A stretch of 64,000 bases of DNA from Isoetes taiwanensis (lineage: Eukaryota; Streptophyta; Lycopodiopsida; Isoetales; Isoetaceae): positions 20,699,018 to 20,763,017 of the forward strand of contig JAJEKV010000020.1 in the NCBI GenBank assembly GCA_021234155.1. Direction: 5' to 3'. The notes beneath the pieces are model-generated. The model did no database searches. It saw only the letters and a program-made list of their open reading frames with translations, and was not told the origin of the DNA. Positions 22,085 to 32,849 of the stretch are shown here, piece after piece (position 1 is the first letter of the stretch; every line of letters begins with the position of its first letter). Made by a program: the position numbers and the translations under genes.

Positions 22085-23587
22085 TTTATGCTGTAATTCT
22101 CTCAAAATCAATTACAGAAACAACGGTGCTATCTCGGATGTTGTCAAGGCAACTCCTGAATTGCAGGGCCTGCCATCTAGCCCTGTAATTATGTGGCACA
22201 AATATCTTCAATGTGGAACATAGATAGGAAATGAAATCCTTCACTGCCGTTCTCTTGTAAGACAATCTAAGAACTGGCTTTGGTTCCTTTTTTTTTTCCC
22301 CTTGCCAGTTGAGGTCTCGTCTTGTCCTGCAGTTTCAGACTGTGTCCCACCAGCTACCTTGGATTTCTTACTTTTGTTTCCCTTCTTGGTCGCATTGGAT
22401 CTTTTCTTTCTGCTGCCACCTGGTACTTCCTTGGTAACACAGTCTGCAACTCCACCAGCTTCTTCTGTCTCCACTGGAATTTGTAGCAAGGTCTGTAGCA
22501 TAAAACAGAAGATTAGTGCAAGTTGAAAGCACAAAAGCAGGATTCAACGGATGACAGCACATCTCAGCATATTGCAGCACGGAGCTTTTGTATGGAAACT
22601 TATACCTGTGTGACCTCCATAAGGTGCAAGGGATAAGAAATTTGGAAGCCTGAGTCTCCAACAGTGTTCACAACATCCTTCTTGCAAGGAGAGACTCTGC
22701 TATTTTGTTTCCAGAATTTTGTAATGCTTTGCTTGCAAGCAGGGGTGAGAGAATCGCACCTCAACCTCCTTTGGAAGCAAGACTACGGACCATATCCAAG
22801 AACGGCTTCCGATTTTCTTAATGCAGTAGTTGCAATTGTTGCCCTTTTGGAACCTATCATAAGAAATATTGCACATTATTCAATGAACCTCTCCTAGCCA
22901 GCAGCACTCAGTAGATATAAGCACCTTAAAGCATAAAGAAGCACAGACTTGATTTTGTGCACTCAGCAGATACAAGCATTTAAAAGCATAAAGAAGCACA
23001 GGCATGGAATCAAGAATTAGATTTAGATGTATCTAACAGCCCTGCCATAGTGGAATTGCATCTCGATTTTGTGGAAGAAGCCATCACCAGTGTCGAGGTT
23101 CTGGCTCTCCAAATATCATGGTTCCTTTGCCTCTTTGTGTCTACCATTGTCTATTTCAAGTTGTTGAGCAGCACCCCCGTTGCCTTGCACTCCTTTGGAT
23201 TTGGCAAAATTCCAGGTTCTGAGATTTCCATTTCGTGGTGATGAACCACCCTCTTCATCACATCGGCCTTGAGTTCGGGTGAATGTTTTTTGGTGAGCTT
23301 GTTGAAGTAATCAACTACAAGCTTGGCTATTTCTTGCCTGCGTCTCATGCTCAGATCTTCCCGTTCACCGCTGCTTTTCTCATCTTATTCCGTAATCTGT
23401 AATCTCTCTTTCTCTCTGCATCCAATTTCTTGTAAATTGTAGATGAAACTGGATCTTCACGCGATATTTCCTGTGTTGCATTGAGATCCAACAAATCTGG
23501 AACAATATATTGGAATTCATCAGGTCGAAAATCCAATGCTAAACGTGTGATTGCCTCCAGGCCGGTATCAGGGAGCGCCATGAATTT
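22085..23587 (-). pseudogene. Transposase-like gene, 5' exons, copy A
   Basis: This is the N-terminal half of the gene continued at 6493-7770. The likely start is MALPDTGLEAITRLALDF at about 23580; the longer open frame to 23698 begins at TTG. It then has an exon with basic KRDYRLRNKMRK, a block near 22660-22900 with a Cys/Lys motif (SPCKKDVVNTV, like SPCKKHVIKIW in copy C), a Lys/Ser-rich linker, and an exon (22241 and below) for KIFVPHNYRARWQALQFR and VSVIDF. Copy A has a stop just after VIDFERI where copies B and C read DFAENY. Confidence 0.7.
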
Positions 23588-23861
23588 CTTGACAGAGGGA
23601 GAATAAGTGAATTGGAGGGAGAATTTGTGCGGGCCATGAGATTGAAGTAGTTCTGGACTCGAATTTGCAACGTACAATTTGCGCGAAAATCCAGCCAAAA
23701 TCCCACAATCATTTTCCTAACGGTTCATTGCTGAGGTGGACGTGTGAGTACATGAAGGGCGTGGAAAAAATGACGGGCAGTTACACCCACCAGCACTTAA
23801 ATTAAGCAAAAGCAGGGGTGCTTTAAGCGGGCTAATACCCTGCTATAAGCATACGTCAGGA

Positions 23862-23897
23862 CGCATGCTTTTGATACCCACCAACATACTTTTGCCC
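23862..23897 (-). repeat. Right terminal inverted repeat, copy A
   Basis: This is the inverted partner of 2547-2582, followed by the target duplication ATAT. Inside it lie further CAGCAC and GTGCT words (about 23785-23830). Confidence 0.85.
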
Positions 23898-24059
23898 ATA
23901 TCGCGCCTAGATTTGGTCATATGCTGGATAGCCATGTAGGGTATGGCAGTCATCTTCAACGACTCCCATTTGGCAGCATCGACAGAGCCTGTCCTGCCGA
24001 AGCTCCCCAATCCATCTCCATGTCTCAATTCAGAGACAATGTGACACTCGTATGGATCG

Positions 24060-25080
24060 AGGCAATGTAATGAATCTGTGCCTTTTCATAGGCAGATAAT
24101 TTAAAACCCTCAATCATAACAACCTTAAAGGCATGAGAAGAAGCAGCATCAACATGAAGAGTAGAAGGAACAATAGATGCAGCTAATGGTGCTAACGACA
24201 ACACCATCGCAAGTGGAGGTAGAGCATCTTCCATAGCTGGGGAATGCAAAACAATTGGCAAAGGTTGATCATGAATAGATGAAGAAATAACAATGGAAGC
24301 TTGAAGCTGAAGAGATCGGGAAGGTTGAACAGATGCCTAAGATGCATGAGGGCCACAATGGAAGCTAGCAAAGGCCTCCTTATCATGAAACAAACGAGCT
24401 AATTCTGGACCATTCAAAGGCTTAAGATCCAACTTCTTATACCAAGGCCCACTTTTTATGACTATACACACTGGTAAGGACGAGTCTACTTGCATAGAAA
24501 CACAAATTCTCAGACCATTCATGATAGAGTGTGAAATACGAAACCCAAGTCCAGTTGCAATTGCTACGAAAAACTGATGAGCCATTAGACTTGGAGGAAA
24601 ATTAAGTATTGAGAACCAACAAGGTATATTTAATGCACGAACCATATCTGGTGTAAATCCAAAAGAGTAATACTGGTGCATTATACATTCCCCGCCAAGT
24701 GGATCAATCCTTTTAGATACCAGAGTGTCCACTGCATCAATATTATCAAACATAATTAGAACAAAGTTTTTTTGTGAACAGCTTGATGGAATGAGCTGAA
24801 GGCATCGCAAAAGACGAGAAAACCAAACACAAAATCGTGAGAAATCTAAGTAGACACCATTAAAATAGCCATGCACTGCACAAAAGAATAAGTTCTCAGG
24901 ACACGTAATATAAGCTTGATGATCTACCTCAACCACTAAGATACCAAAGGCTTGAACTATGTTCTGACAATCAAACTGATAAAATATGTCATCTGGAGGT
25001 AATTGTTATTGAAGCTGAGCCTGGTGAGCTATCATTGTGTCCAAACTTGGTGTCGACTCATCCTTACTCCTTTCAAGCAA
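24060..25080 (-). pseudogene. LINE ORF1-like (DUF4283-type) fragment
   Basis: The main frame, 24337-24936, has the pattern of the nucleic-acid-binding ORF1 product of plant L1-type LINEs: IPCWFSILNFPPSL...VAIATGLGFRIS, then RICVSMQVDSSLPVCIVI and WYKKLDL. Upstream it continues to about 25080 with one stop. No zinc knuckle or reverse transcriptase follows, so it is a 5'-derived fragment. The assignment rests on the pattern alone. Confidence 0.55.
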
Positions 25081-25249
25081 CACCTATAAAGCAGTTGATC
25101 CCCTAGCCTTCCTAGATGCAATATGTAGCAAAATAACAGGGGGTTCCAGGGGGATTTGATATAGATATAATTCTTGAAATCATAGACCATATCCCTAAAA
25201 CAATTCAATGGGTTATTATAAAAAAAAACATAGATTTAAGATAAAAAAT

Positions 25250-25345
25250 CGTCACATTAGCTCACTGGTTAGATTGGTTAAAGTAGTCTTATTAGGACAT
25301 TGAGTTATTTTGGTAGAGGTTCGAATCCCCGTATTTCATATTCTA
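25250..25345 (+). mobile_element. tRNA-headed SINE-like sequence
   Basis: A pol III A box TAGCTCACTGG (25258-25268) and B box GGTTCGAATCC (25318-25328) lie 50 bases apart, as in a tRNA gene. The intervening sequence does not fold as a good cloverleaf that I can see, so a tRNA-derived SINE head is more likely than a functional tRNA gene. The 3' end is not defined. Confidence 0.5.
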
Positions 25346-26410
25346 AAAGCTTAAGCGAAACCGTATAGAGGCTCGATATACCGTCAAAACCTTAGGCAAA
25401 CTCGTATTCGACATCTTAAAATCATAGGCGTCCCCAATCATAATTGAGCATAATCGAAACGAGAGGTGTCCAGAGGCTGCAACATACAGTCTGGGCCGTC
25501 GGATTGACAGATCCGACGACTGTGGTAGTCCAAGGTGCACCTCGTTTAGAATATGTAGGTGCATTAGATATATCCTTACAGAGCCAATCACTCTTTGATA
25601 TGAAACTTATGTACAACTTACATTTGATCAGAAGAAACTGGAAATTCCAATTAGCACTAGCTATCACACATGTTTTCAATGATGTTAAAATGCATACAGA
25701 CAACTTTTCTACGTAGAGTAGCAATAAGCTCATGGAAGACCACATTTTCCAAGAAATGATGAATGTATAAACTTCTACAATTTGGATCATGTACCTTATC
25801 ATGCAATAATGTGCAATGTAGTAGCAATAATCAAATCAATTACATGAATCAGTACAACCAATCTTATTTTATAAAGACTGAGCTTTATAAACCTGAGATT
25901 CATGTTCTCCTCAATGCGAGTTACATATACATGGTCAATCCATATGCAGATAGCAATCCTGCATTTAAATATTATGAACAGAAAGCAATTTCAACAACAT
26001 TCTAGTGGGCATTAAAGATGCCAAATGCCAGCATGATGTTGGCATAAGGTTTACAATTCTTAGGAGCCCCTTCCTGTAAAGCATCAGAGTTGCTCTTTGT
26101 GGGGCTGGAGTTCTTAGGTTTTTATATATGTTATTAACCCTTTTGCTTCTAGATCAATCTATTTCTATACCAAAATTTGGCCACATCAGGTTTTTTGTTA
26201 CCTTCAGTTTAGTAGGATTCTCTCCTATCTCCTTTCTTTACTTTAAATCTTTACAATTATATATAGAAAATAGACTTTTCTTAACAGTTAAAAAACCAGG
26301 ACTGCAAATCCTCGGCAAGGTGATTGCACACTAGATGCATATATTTATGCACGCAGCAGGTAAACTTCTTGAAAATGTCATGTCTCATATTTTCATCACA
26401 AGCTTTCATC
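25346..26410. other. AT-rich sequence, nothing recognised
   Basis: Open frames here (for example 25422-25802 on the minus strand) are short, lack family motifs and overlap others. No RNA gene or element end was found. Confidence 0.45.
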
Positions 26411-26413
26411 TTC

Positions 26414-27880
26414 CTAGTCTGCATCATCATAAATGTTTGAACCCAGCATGTATGCTGAGGAATTTTGGTCCTCCAACCTCAAAACATGTTCTAGGGCATT
26501 CTTCGCCATTTCCAATTTCATATGTATTTTACATGAACTCATTGTTGTCACAACTACACAAGGTTGAAATGGCATTGAAGTGACAAAGTCTTTTGCCACC
26601 GTTCGAACTTCCATTATATCCCCAAAGGGCAGAAGCAAAATGATCTCATGTTGGAAAGACCACATGTTCCATATTTATTGAAACATACTAATGGTGACCC
26701 TCGCTTATGAATCATGAATGGCTGCAAGCAAAAAGTAAATAAATGAATGTGAGAAAATCAAGTTTGATGCTGGCAAGTTGCATCGGCCTGAAGAATAAAC
26801 ATCCTCTCACACATGTCCCTGAGGATGAAACTAATACATGAATATGCATCCTATCTGGCAAGCATGTTGTATTTTTCCTCAATACACCTAGATGGGTGTC
26901 CTGCCCCACCACTGCGCATAGAAGTGAGGTTCCCCCTACCACTTTACAATAATACATGCCCACTTTCACAACGAGGCTTTGAACCCATTATCTTGGGTAT
27001 GACAGTTTAAGGTTTGTGCATTTCCAACAAATGCACATCTAGTATCAATACTCTGTGCATGAAACCATTTACCTTTTCCTATTTGGGATCGTAGACTGGC
27101 TAATGCATTTAGAACATAAAAAAGGTCCGTGTATCAGGTTTTACCCGTACTTTTCATTTGTTTGAAGATTATAATAGCTTATTTTGCTTCCCTTTTTTTC
27201 TTCCATAAAGGGAAGCTACAACCATCATCCATGATATATGTTTTGTGTAAGTATACTCTATAATACATGTTTTGCCATCATGTACTCTCCCACATTTAGC
27301 ATTATATCATCAAATACAATGACTACATATACATTTTGTCTTAAGTCCATTCAATAAGAGAATGGATTTATTTTACATGCCAATTTGCTTGATGCAGTGC
27401 ACACATTTGAAATGTTTGGAAAGATCATTAGATTTGGACTCATACGTTCCTATTACATCTATTGGAAAGTCACATCTTCGTTCTGGTAGATGGCGTGTTC
27501 TGTAATTAAAGCATTCCAAGAAACGACATTATGTAAACATAATTGTCAAAAGAATATTCAGCATCTTCTAAGCTTCTACAGTTGGTATACATGTCAATTA
27601 ATGTGTTGTCGATAAATTGATTTGGAATTCATCCACATGAGAATGAACCCAATTTGCTTGTTCCAGGATACCCAGACTGCCATGTGCACTAAAAACGCTT
27701 AAAAATGTGGTATCATTGGAATAGATATTTTCCTCTTGCATTGGACAAAATAAATTTAAAGCTCCTTATGATTACCTACTTTAGGCCAACCGCAGTTAAC
27801 TCTGCAAGATACTTTAAAATCATATTAATATTGCTTGTATATCCTACATTGGACATCACTTGTCTACTGAAATGTTATAC
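26414..27880 (-). pseudogene. PLS-class pentatricopeptide repeat pseudogene
   Basis: Read on the minus strand in three frames, the region shows successive PPR blocks: TTFLSVFSAHGSLGILEQANWVHSHV, then NTLIDMYTNCRSLEDAE, then NVVSWNALIT (about 27530), then LDFLTFIYLLFACSHS (about 26720), and finally the E-domain MPFQPCVVVTTMSSCKIHMKLEMAKNALEHVLRLEDQNSSAYMLGSNIYDDA, given here only as recognisable pieces of the family pattern. Such proteins edit organellar RNA. Several frameshifts and stops show it is dead, and no DYW domain is visible. Confidence 0.8.
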
Positions 27881-27889
27881 CGGCCACCA

Positions 27890-28320
27890 GATATAGTGTG
27901 GAAAAATAATGGATGAAGGATGGATGGATGAAGGTATAATCTCTTCCCGCAACAAGTAACGACATGATAAAAAATTTCAATGTCATGTGATATTAAAGGA
28001 AGCCATCTAAGTACTTGCATAGTAAGGTAGAAAGTTCACCTTCAAATTATTGTACTGCCCCATCATATAAATGCGAAAAATCCCCTTCCCAATGACTACT
28101 ATCACTGGATAAAGCCCTCCATCTTGATCACTTGTAATGTCCAAGTGAGTAAGCGAAGGACATAGAGCTGTCATTGGCCCATTCCTCCTTTGGGGCATCC
28201 GATACCACAAAAGCGTACATACATGTTAGCACACGCCAACAATACATATAATTCATATGCCCCTTCAAGATCGTCTCATCCATTATCATTGGAATATAAC
28301 CATAGATATACATAATGCTC
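27890..28320. other. Unassigned sequence
   Basis: Two overlapping minus-strand frames (28007-28210 and 28128-28355) share no motif with a known family. Confidence 0.4.
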
Positions 28321-28329
28321 AGAAATAAG

Positions 28330-29150
28330 GGTTTCCGCCGCGGGATCAGATTCAAGGGGGATGACCGACGGTAAAGACCTCTGGATAAGAACTGACAGAG
28401 TCATGCCATGGTGTTGGCTAGCAGAGAACATTGGCTATTGCATCTCTAGGTGGCTAGAGGATCGTGGCGACACACGTCTATACCCTACTTTAACCCTCCA
28501 GACAGTGAGTTGGGTTGACACTTGCAGTTCAATGAGCCACGACGACACCTGCAATCCAGGGGGCGTCACATCCATATCTGCCCCATACATGCTGAATGAC
28601 TATAAGTCTGACACACTATAAGGGCGCCAGTAGCCATACTTAGCAAGGCCCTACCTCCACATCTCCATTGCCTCCAATTTCTAGTGCTCTCAATCATAGC
28701 ATAACATCTACAACCAAGTGGAATCTATGCACTAGTGGGTTTATAGCTAGGATCGTCCATATAACTACTAGCTTTCAGGTCTCCCCCTTCTCACGAGCAC
28801 AAGAGGTGTATAACTGATATAACTGATATACCATACATCCATTCACAACTTCATAATGTAACATCTAACATCCATCTAATCATCCAAGAGTCATCTCCTT
28901 GTTAAAAATTATCTAGGTCCAGTTTGTTGGCTGGAACTATTGTCCGAGTTGTGTCCATCTTTCTGGTGTTGAAGATATGCTTCTTCTCTCTCAAGCTTTA
29001 CCAATCAATTTGAGAAAGATTGTGGTAGTTTGCCTTAAGGGATTATACCCCAGATAGCAGTCTCCCCCTTGGCCATGTGGCATCATCCTAGAGTTTCAAT
29101 TAGTAACTTAACTGCTATAACTGAGTTTTCCTTGCTAAACATTAACATGA
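28330..29150 (-). mobile_element. Diverged LTR fragment related to the gypsy LTR
   Basis: The order of words matches the LTRs at 7860 and 19397: GATGACCGAC, GAGTCATG, a GAACA(A/T)TGGCTA word, GGCTAGAG(A/G)ATCGTGG, then a block ending GGGCGTCACATC. Similarity is loose, so this is an older relative. No internal region is attached, consistent with a solo LTR or fragment. Confidence 0.5.
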
Positions 29151-29384
29151 ATAATTAGTATAACTATTAATTATTCATGGGGAGGTATCATGTATTTGCA
29201 CGGGCATGTACAAAGTACTAGAACGTCATATCACCCAAGTTTTTTAGCTGGCATTGTTGTTTCTTCATACTTTTTCCCATCCTCTTTCAACCAGGGAACT
29301 CCATCTGACAAAAGTTGCCACAATCATGGTTACTTCCAAACCTATAAATACCATAAAGGACAAGGTCAAAGGGTTTAAGGTGGC

Positions 29385-31065
29385 CATGGAATGGGGGAGC
29401 GCTTACATAAGATTTGAAATGGTGTGGAGCATGTATTCGTATATGCCACCGTATTTTGCTGACAGTGGCGTCCAAGATTTGGATCTGGAGGGGAATTTTT
29501 TTTTTTGTTTTGGCAGGGGCGGAACGGTAGCAAGGATGGCAACCATGGAGTTGGAGTCGGGAGCGGAGATCCAGGTGTCGGATTGGAGTGACCATGTTGG
29601 AGGCGAGGAGGAAGAATCGGCATGGGCGTCCTTCTTTGGGCTTCTGTTGGAGGTAAGTCAGAGCATAGTGTTAGCAGTTGTTTAAGCCTTAGATTCTGTC
29701 TGTGAATTTCGTTGCTTGTTGAAGCCTTAGATTTTGTCTGTGAATTTCGTTGTTGCCATCTCTGTTGGAGTTGCCAAAGGTTTCTACAATTCATAGGTAA
29801 GATGTTAAAGAGGCAGGCTAGGAAAGGGAAGGGGAAGAGTGGAGTGAATTTGTATGCTGGAAGCATAGATGAGGCCATAGATCTGTGTAGGAAGGGTAGG
29901 GGGAGTGCGAAGGGCAGGGAGGATGGGAAAATTGCAGAGGAGGGAACCGGGTTACTTGATGTTAGTGTGACTCTGGGATATGCAGGAATGGATATCCCAG
30001 AGGACATGTATGAGAAATAGGAAAGGATTTGTACCTGCGTTATGGTGCAGGGGATCTGAAGAATCTTGTTGTCTTGGACAACAAGAACATCCTGCATAGG
30101 GCTGCCTATTATGTGAATTATCATGGGAGGAAACAGATGTCTGCAAGTCTTGTGTACACAGTATGTCGAATGTTATGCACAAGGAAGTTTGTGCTATCTA
30201 GCCAATGGATCTTGCCGTCCAACACCACATTCATTTCTGAGCGCAGGGTGAAAGCAGCCTGGAGGATGACGTTGAATCCTGAACATGCTATGCCAAGGGA
30301 TGTTAGATGCATGCTCTTTGGTGTGCCTGCTGGGATGCAGCCAATGGAGAGGATTGGGAAGAGGTATTGGGACGATGCAGGCAGCGAGGGTGATGACGAT
30401 GCGCACTTTGTTGATGTGGAGGAGGAAGAGTTCAGGCCAGTTGTAGATGGAGATTTCAGCGGGCTTGATTACATACCCCTAGACTTGCTTGATCACACTA
30501 TGGTAGTGGGATAGTGCCCTTTTGTTGACTTGTTTTGTTCTTATGGCAGTGCGATAGTATCTTGTTCTTGTACTGTTTTGTTCTCATGTTTGTGTTTGTT
30601 GTATTTGGACTGTACATGGAATATAGATGTGTACTTTTATGTTAAATTCAAGGTTGTTTGAAGCTGATTTATAACAGTAGTTCGATGCTAAGTTCTATGT
30701 TGTTGAAGCTGATTTAGAAGAGCAGTGTCATACTGGTTATAACACATGCTCGCATTTAATTATGCAGGTATGTCGGGAATGGAGGCCAATGGGCACGTTG
30801 TGGCACCAGAAGTTATGGAAATAAGTGACAGCAATAGTGATGTAGCTGTGTCTGGCCCTCCTTCTCGTCCAAGTGCTCCGCCTCCTGTGCCGGTCACAAA
30901 TGCTCCTCATGTTGTTAATCCTGAAATGCCACGCATTGTTCCCATGGCAGTTGTAAACGGGCTGCCACATCCCAGCCCATTGCCCCCTGTTGCAAATCTT
31001 GTGGCAAATGGGCTGCCACATCCTGTGGTCGCGTCTCAATTGAGCATGTTGATGGAGAATGGTTA
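29385..31065 (+). CDS. Unrecognised spliced reading frame(s)
   Basis: Three long plus-strand frames lie in order: one up to a GTAAGT donor at about 29653, a second from MLKRQARKGKGKSG (about 29803) to 30020, and a third, 30029-30514, with 161 codons and an acidic C-terminus. A Pro/Val/Asn-rich frame follows at 30746-31066. Between the second and third frames a stop and a phase change interrupt. The composition is protein-like, but I know no family. It may be a decayed host gene or part of an unidentified transposon. Confidence 0.35.
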
Positions 31066-31264
31066 GGGGACGAATTTGTCAAAAAACTAGTAAAATCAAG
31101 CTTGCATTTCAGCAGTTTGAAAGTTTAAACCCAATTGGGCATGAGGCAAAAATAAAATTTTTGGCATCAACCCTTGTAAACCACACATCTCCCATCAATT
31201 TTTCCGATTGTACAGGGTTTATTAAGTTCTTAACTCGAGCAAAATATTGGTACTAACATGAGCT

Positions 31265-31420
31265 ACATTTTTTTCTTTTTTCTTTTTTGAAGGATGACAA
31301 TCCATTTTCAAGAAAATTTAAGATACATATACAATAGACCAATAGGTCTAGATGCTATTACAATAGAAGGCATCTAGTAGCATAAGCATGCATGCCAATT
31401 AAAGTAACAAATAAAAAAGA
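31265..31420 (-). mobile_element. Poly(A) end of a non-LTR element
   Basis: A T-rich run (31268-31290) is followed by GAAGGATGACAATCC. The retro-insertion at 7800 also has GAAGGA next to its T run. A GACCAATAGGTCTA word follows, as in other non-LTR 3' ends in this window. Confidence 0.4.
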
Positions 31421-31904
31421 AACTTTCTCACTTGCTTCTCACAAATATTTCTAGAATTGACAAATGTGCACCCTACTTTCTCGTGGTGGGAAGAACATTA
31501 TTCAACACTAATGAGATGTTTTGGCCAAGAATGTAGGGTAAAGCACATTGCTAGATCGTGGAAGATGGTTTAAGAGGTATTGAACATTTGTCCCTACAAG
31601 AATTTGTCAAAAACGTTAGTAAATTCAATGTTGCTAAAGGCGGCTTGATTACTTAAGGTGGCTTGAATTCAAAACTGCAATTGGGTCTGGTGGTTTAAGT
31701 ATTGTGTTTATGGAGTTTAATTAGTTGATTTTGAAACAACTAGAGTTCTATATATCATAAATGTATATAATAGAATATCCAAGAGATAGATAATCGACAA
31801 AATTTGGTGCAAACTCACACATTTGTGACATCTAGTTGTACAAAGGGGCCGATAGAAAACTATTACCAGCCCACGAAGAGGATTGATAAAGAGGAATATG
31901 CTAG

Positions 31905-32100
31905 TGATGGCAGATAGATAAATAGATGTATAGATAGATAGACTTTTAACGTTTACGGAGACCAACAAAGGGCCAAGGGACAGAAAGAAACTACTGAGAG
32001 CGAACCGAGTTGATAAGGGGGAACATGTTGATGGCATTGGTGGGTTGGCATACAGAGGGAGAATTGATGTGCAAGAAGCTAGAGAATAACCATGGGAATA
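31905..32100 (-). mobile_element. Non-LTR 3' end with (GATA)n tail
   Basis: GATA/GATG repeats at 31912-31940 abut ACTTTTAACGTTTACGGAGACC, the same 3' terminal motif as at 1642 and 35553. Confidence 0.4.
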
Positions 32101-32104
32101 CGGA

Positions 32105-32185
32105 ATCTTATGGCGGCCATCCGAAGGGCCGCCATTGGGAGGAAGCCACAAAGGCCCATAAAAAGGTACGTTTTATGGGCCCATG
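32105..32185. repeat. Two adjacent perfect hairpins
   Basis: ATGGCGGCC (32110-32118) pairs with GGCCGCCAT (32127-32135), and GGCCCATAAAA (32153-32163) pairs with TTTTATGGGCC (32171-32181). They lie about 670 bp before the kinase start codon, upstream of its likely first exon. Confidence 0.6.
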
Positions 32186-32639
32186 AAGCACTAGGGGAAA
32201 TCATGGCAAGGGTCGGCTAGTCCAAAGTGATGGGGCATTGGGGGGGGCCCAAATACAATGGCCCTAATATGGGGGCCATAATACGGGGGAGATTTGAAAG
32301 GCAAGAAAAGAGGAATGGACCCATGCAAAACATGAAGTCGTGTCGCAAACGTGGAAGCCGAGACGTTTTGGGGCCGTTGCTGGGCTTTGAAAAATGAGCT
32401 GCAACGTGGCCCCCCGCCATTGGATGTGCCACGTTAACCCGGGAGACGCGATGCCCGTCAAAATTTACCGCAGGAAGTTAACACGAAGAAGTTGCGATTT
32501 TTTTTTTAACGTGTTACCTTGTTACATACGACACCTCCCTTCCTACAAAAGATTCTTCACGCTTTTTCATTCTTGACCAAGCTCGTTCTACTCCGATGGC
32601 CGGACTTCGCTTCCATGGCGACCGTCTCCGTCCTTTTTA

Positions 32640-32844
32640 GGTATGGCTATGTCGCCCATTGCTTGTTTCTCTTTAATCTTTCTCGCTTCCCCTTTTTCTC
32701 TTGTTTTTTTTTTTTTTTTCATGGCATTTGCACTCAAATGCATCAAAATGTGTAGATGAAGGAGGCGCAAGAATTATGGAAGGGGCATAGAGGTTCGATG
32801 TAATATTCAAGACCATTAGCTTAGCGTAGTTGCAAAAAATTTAG
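32640..32844 (+). other. Probable 5'-UTR intron of the kinase gene
   Basis: A GTATGG donor follows CCTTTTTAG at 32640 and a TTTAG acceptor lies at about 32844, six bases before the ATG. No coding frame crosses it. Plant kinase genes often have a leader intron, but only the splice signals support it here. Confidence 0.4.
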
Positions 32845-32849
32845 GTGTA

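Larger units (their letters stand above)
2547..23897. mobile_element. DNA transposon copy A (Sola-like, proposed), nested
   Basis: Terminal inverted repeats of 36 bp with about four mismatches begin GGGCAAAAGTATG at 2547 and end CATACTTTTGCCC at 23897. They are flanked by a 4-bp direct repeat ATAT (2543-2546 and 23898-23901). Without the 14.3-kb retroelement insertion, copy A would be about 7.05 kb, close to the 7.18 kb of copy C. It carries an accessory gene on the plus strand (2873-6279) and a transposase-like gene on the minus strand (from about 23587 to 6493), which converge with a gap of about 210 bp. A 4-bp duplication with 5'-GRG ends is what I recall for Sola-type elements; I have no search to confirm it. 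Both genes are damaged. Confidence 0.85.

Noticed and set aside
25258-25328. Possible functional tRNA gene
   Set aside because: A and B boxes are present, but I could not fit acceptor, D and anticodon stems; a SINE head explains it better.
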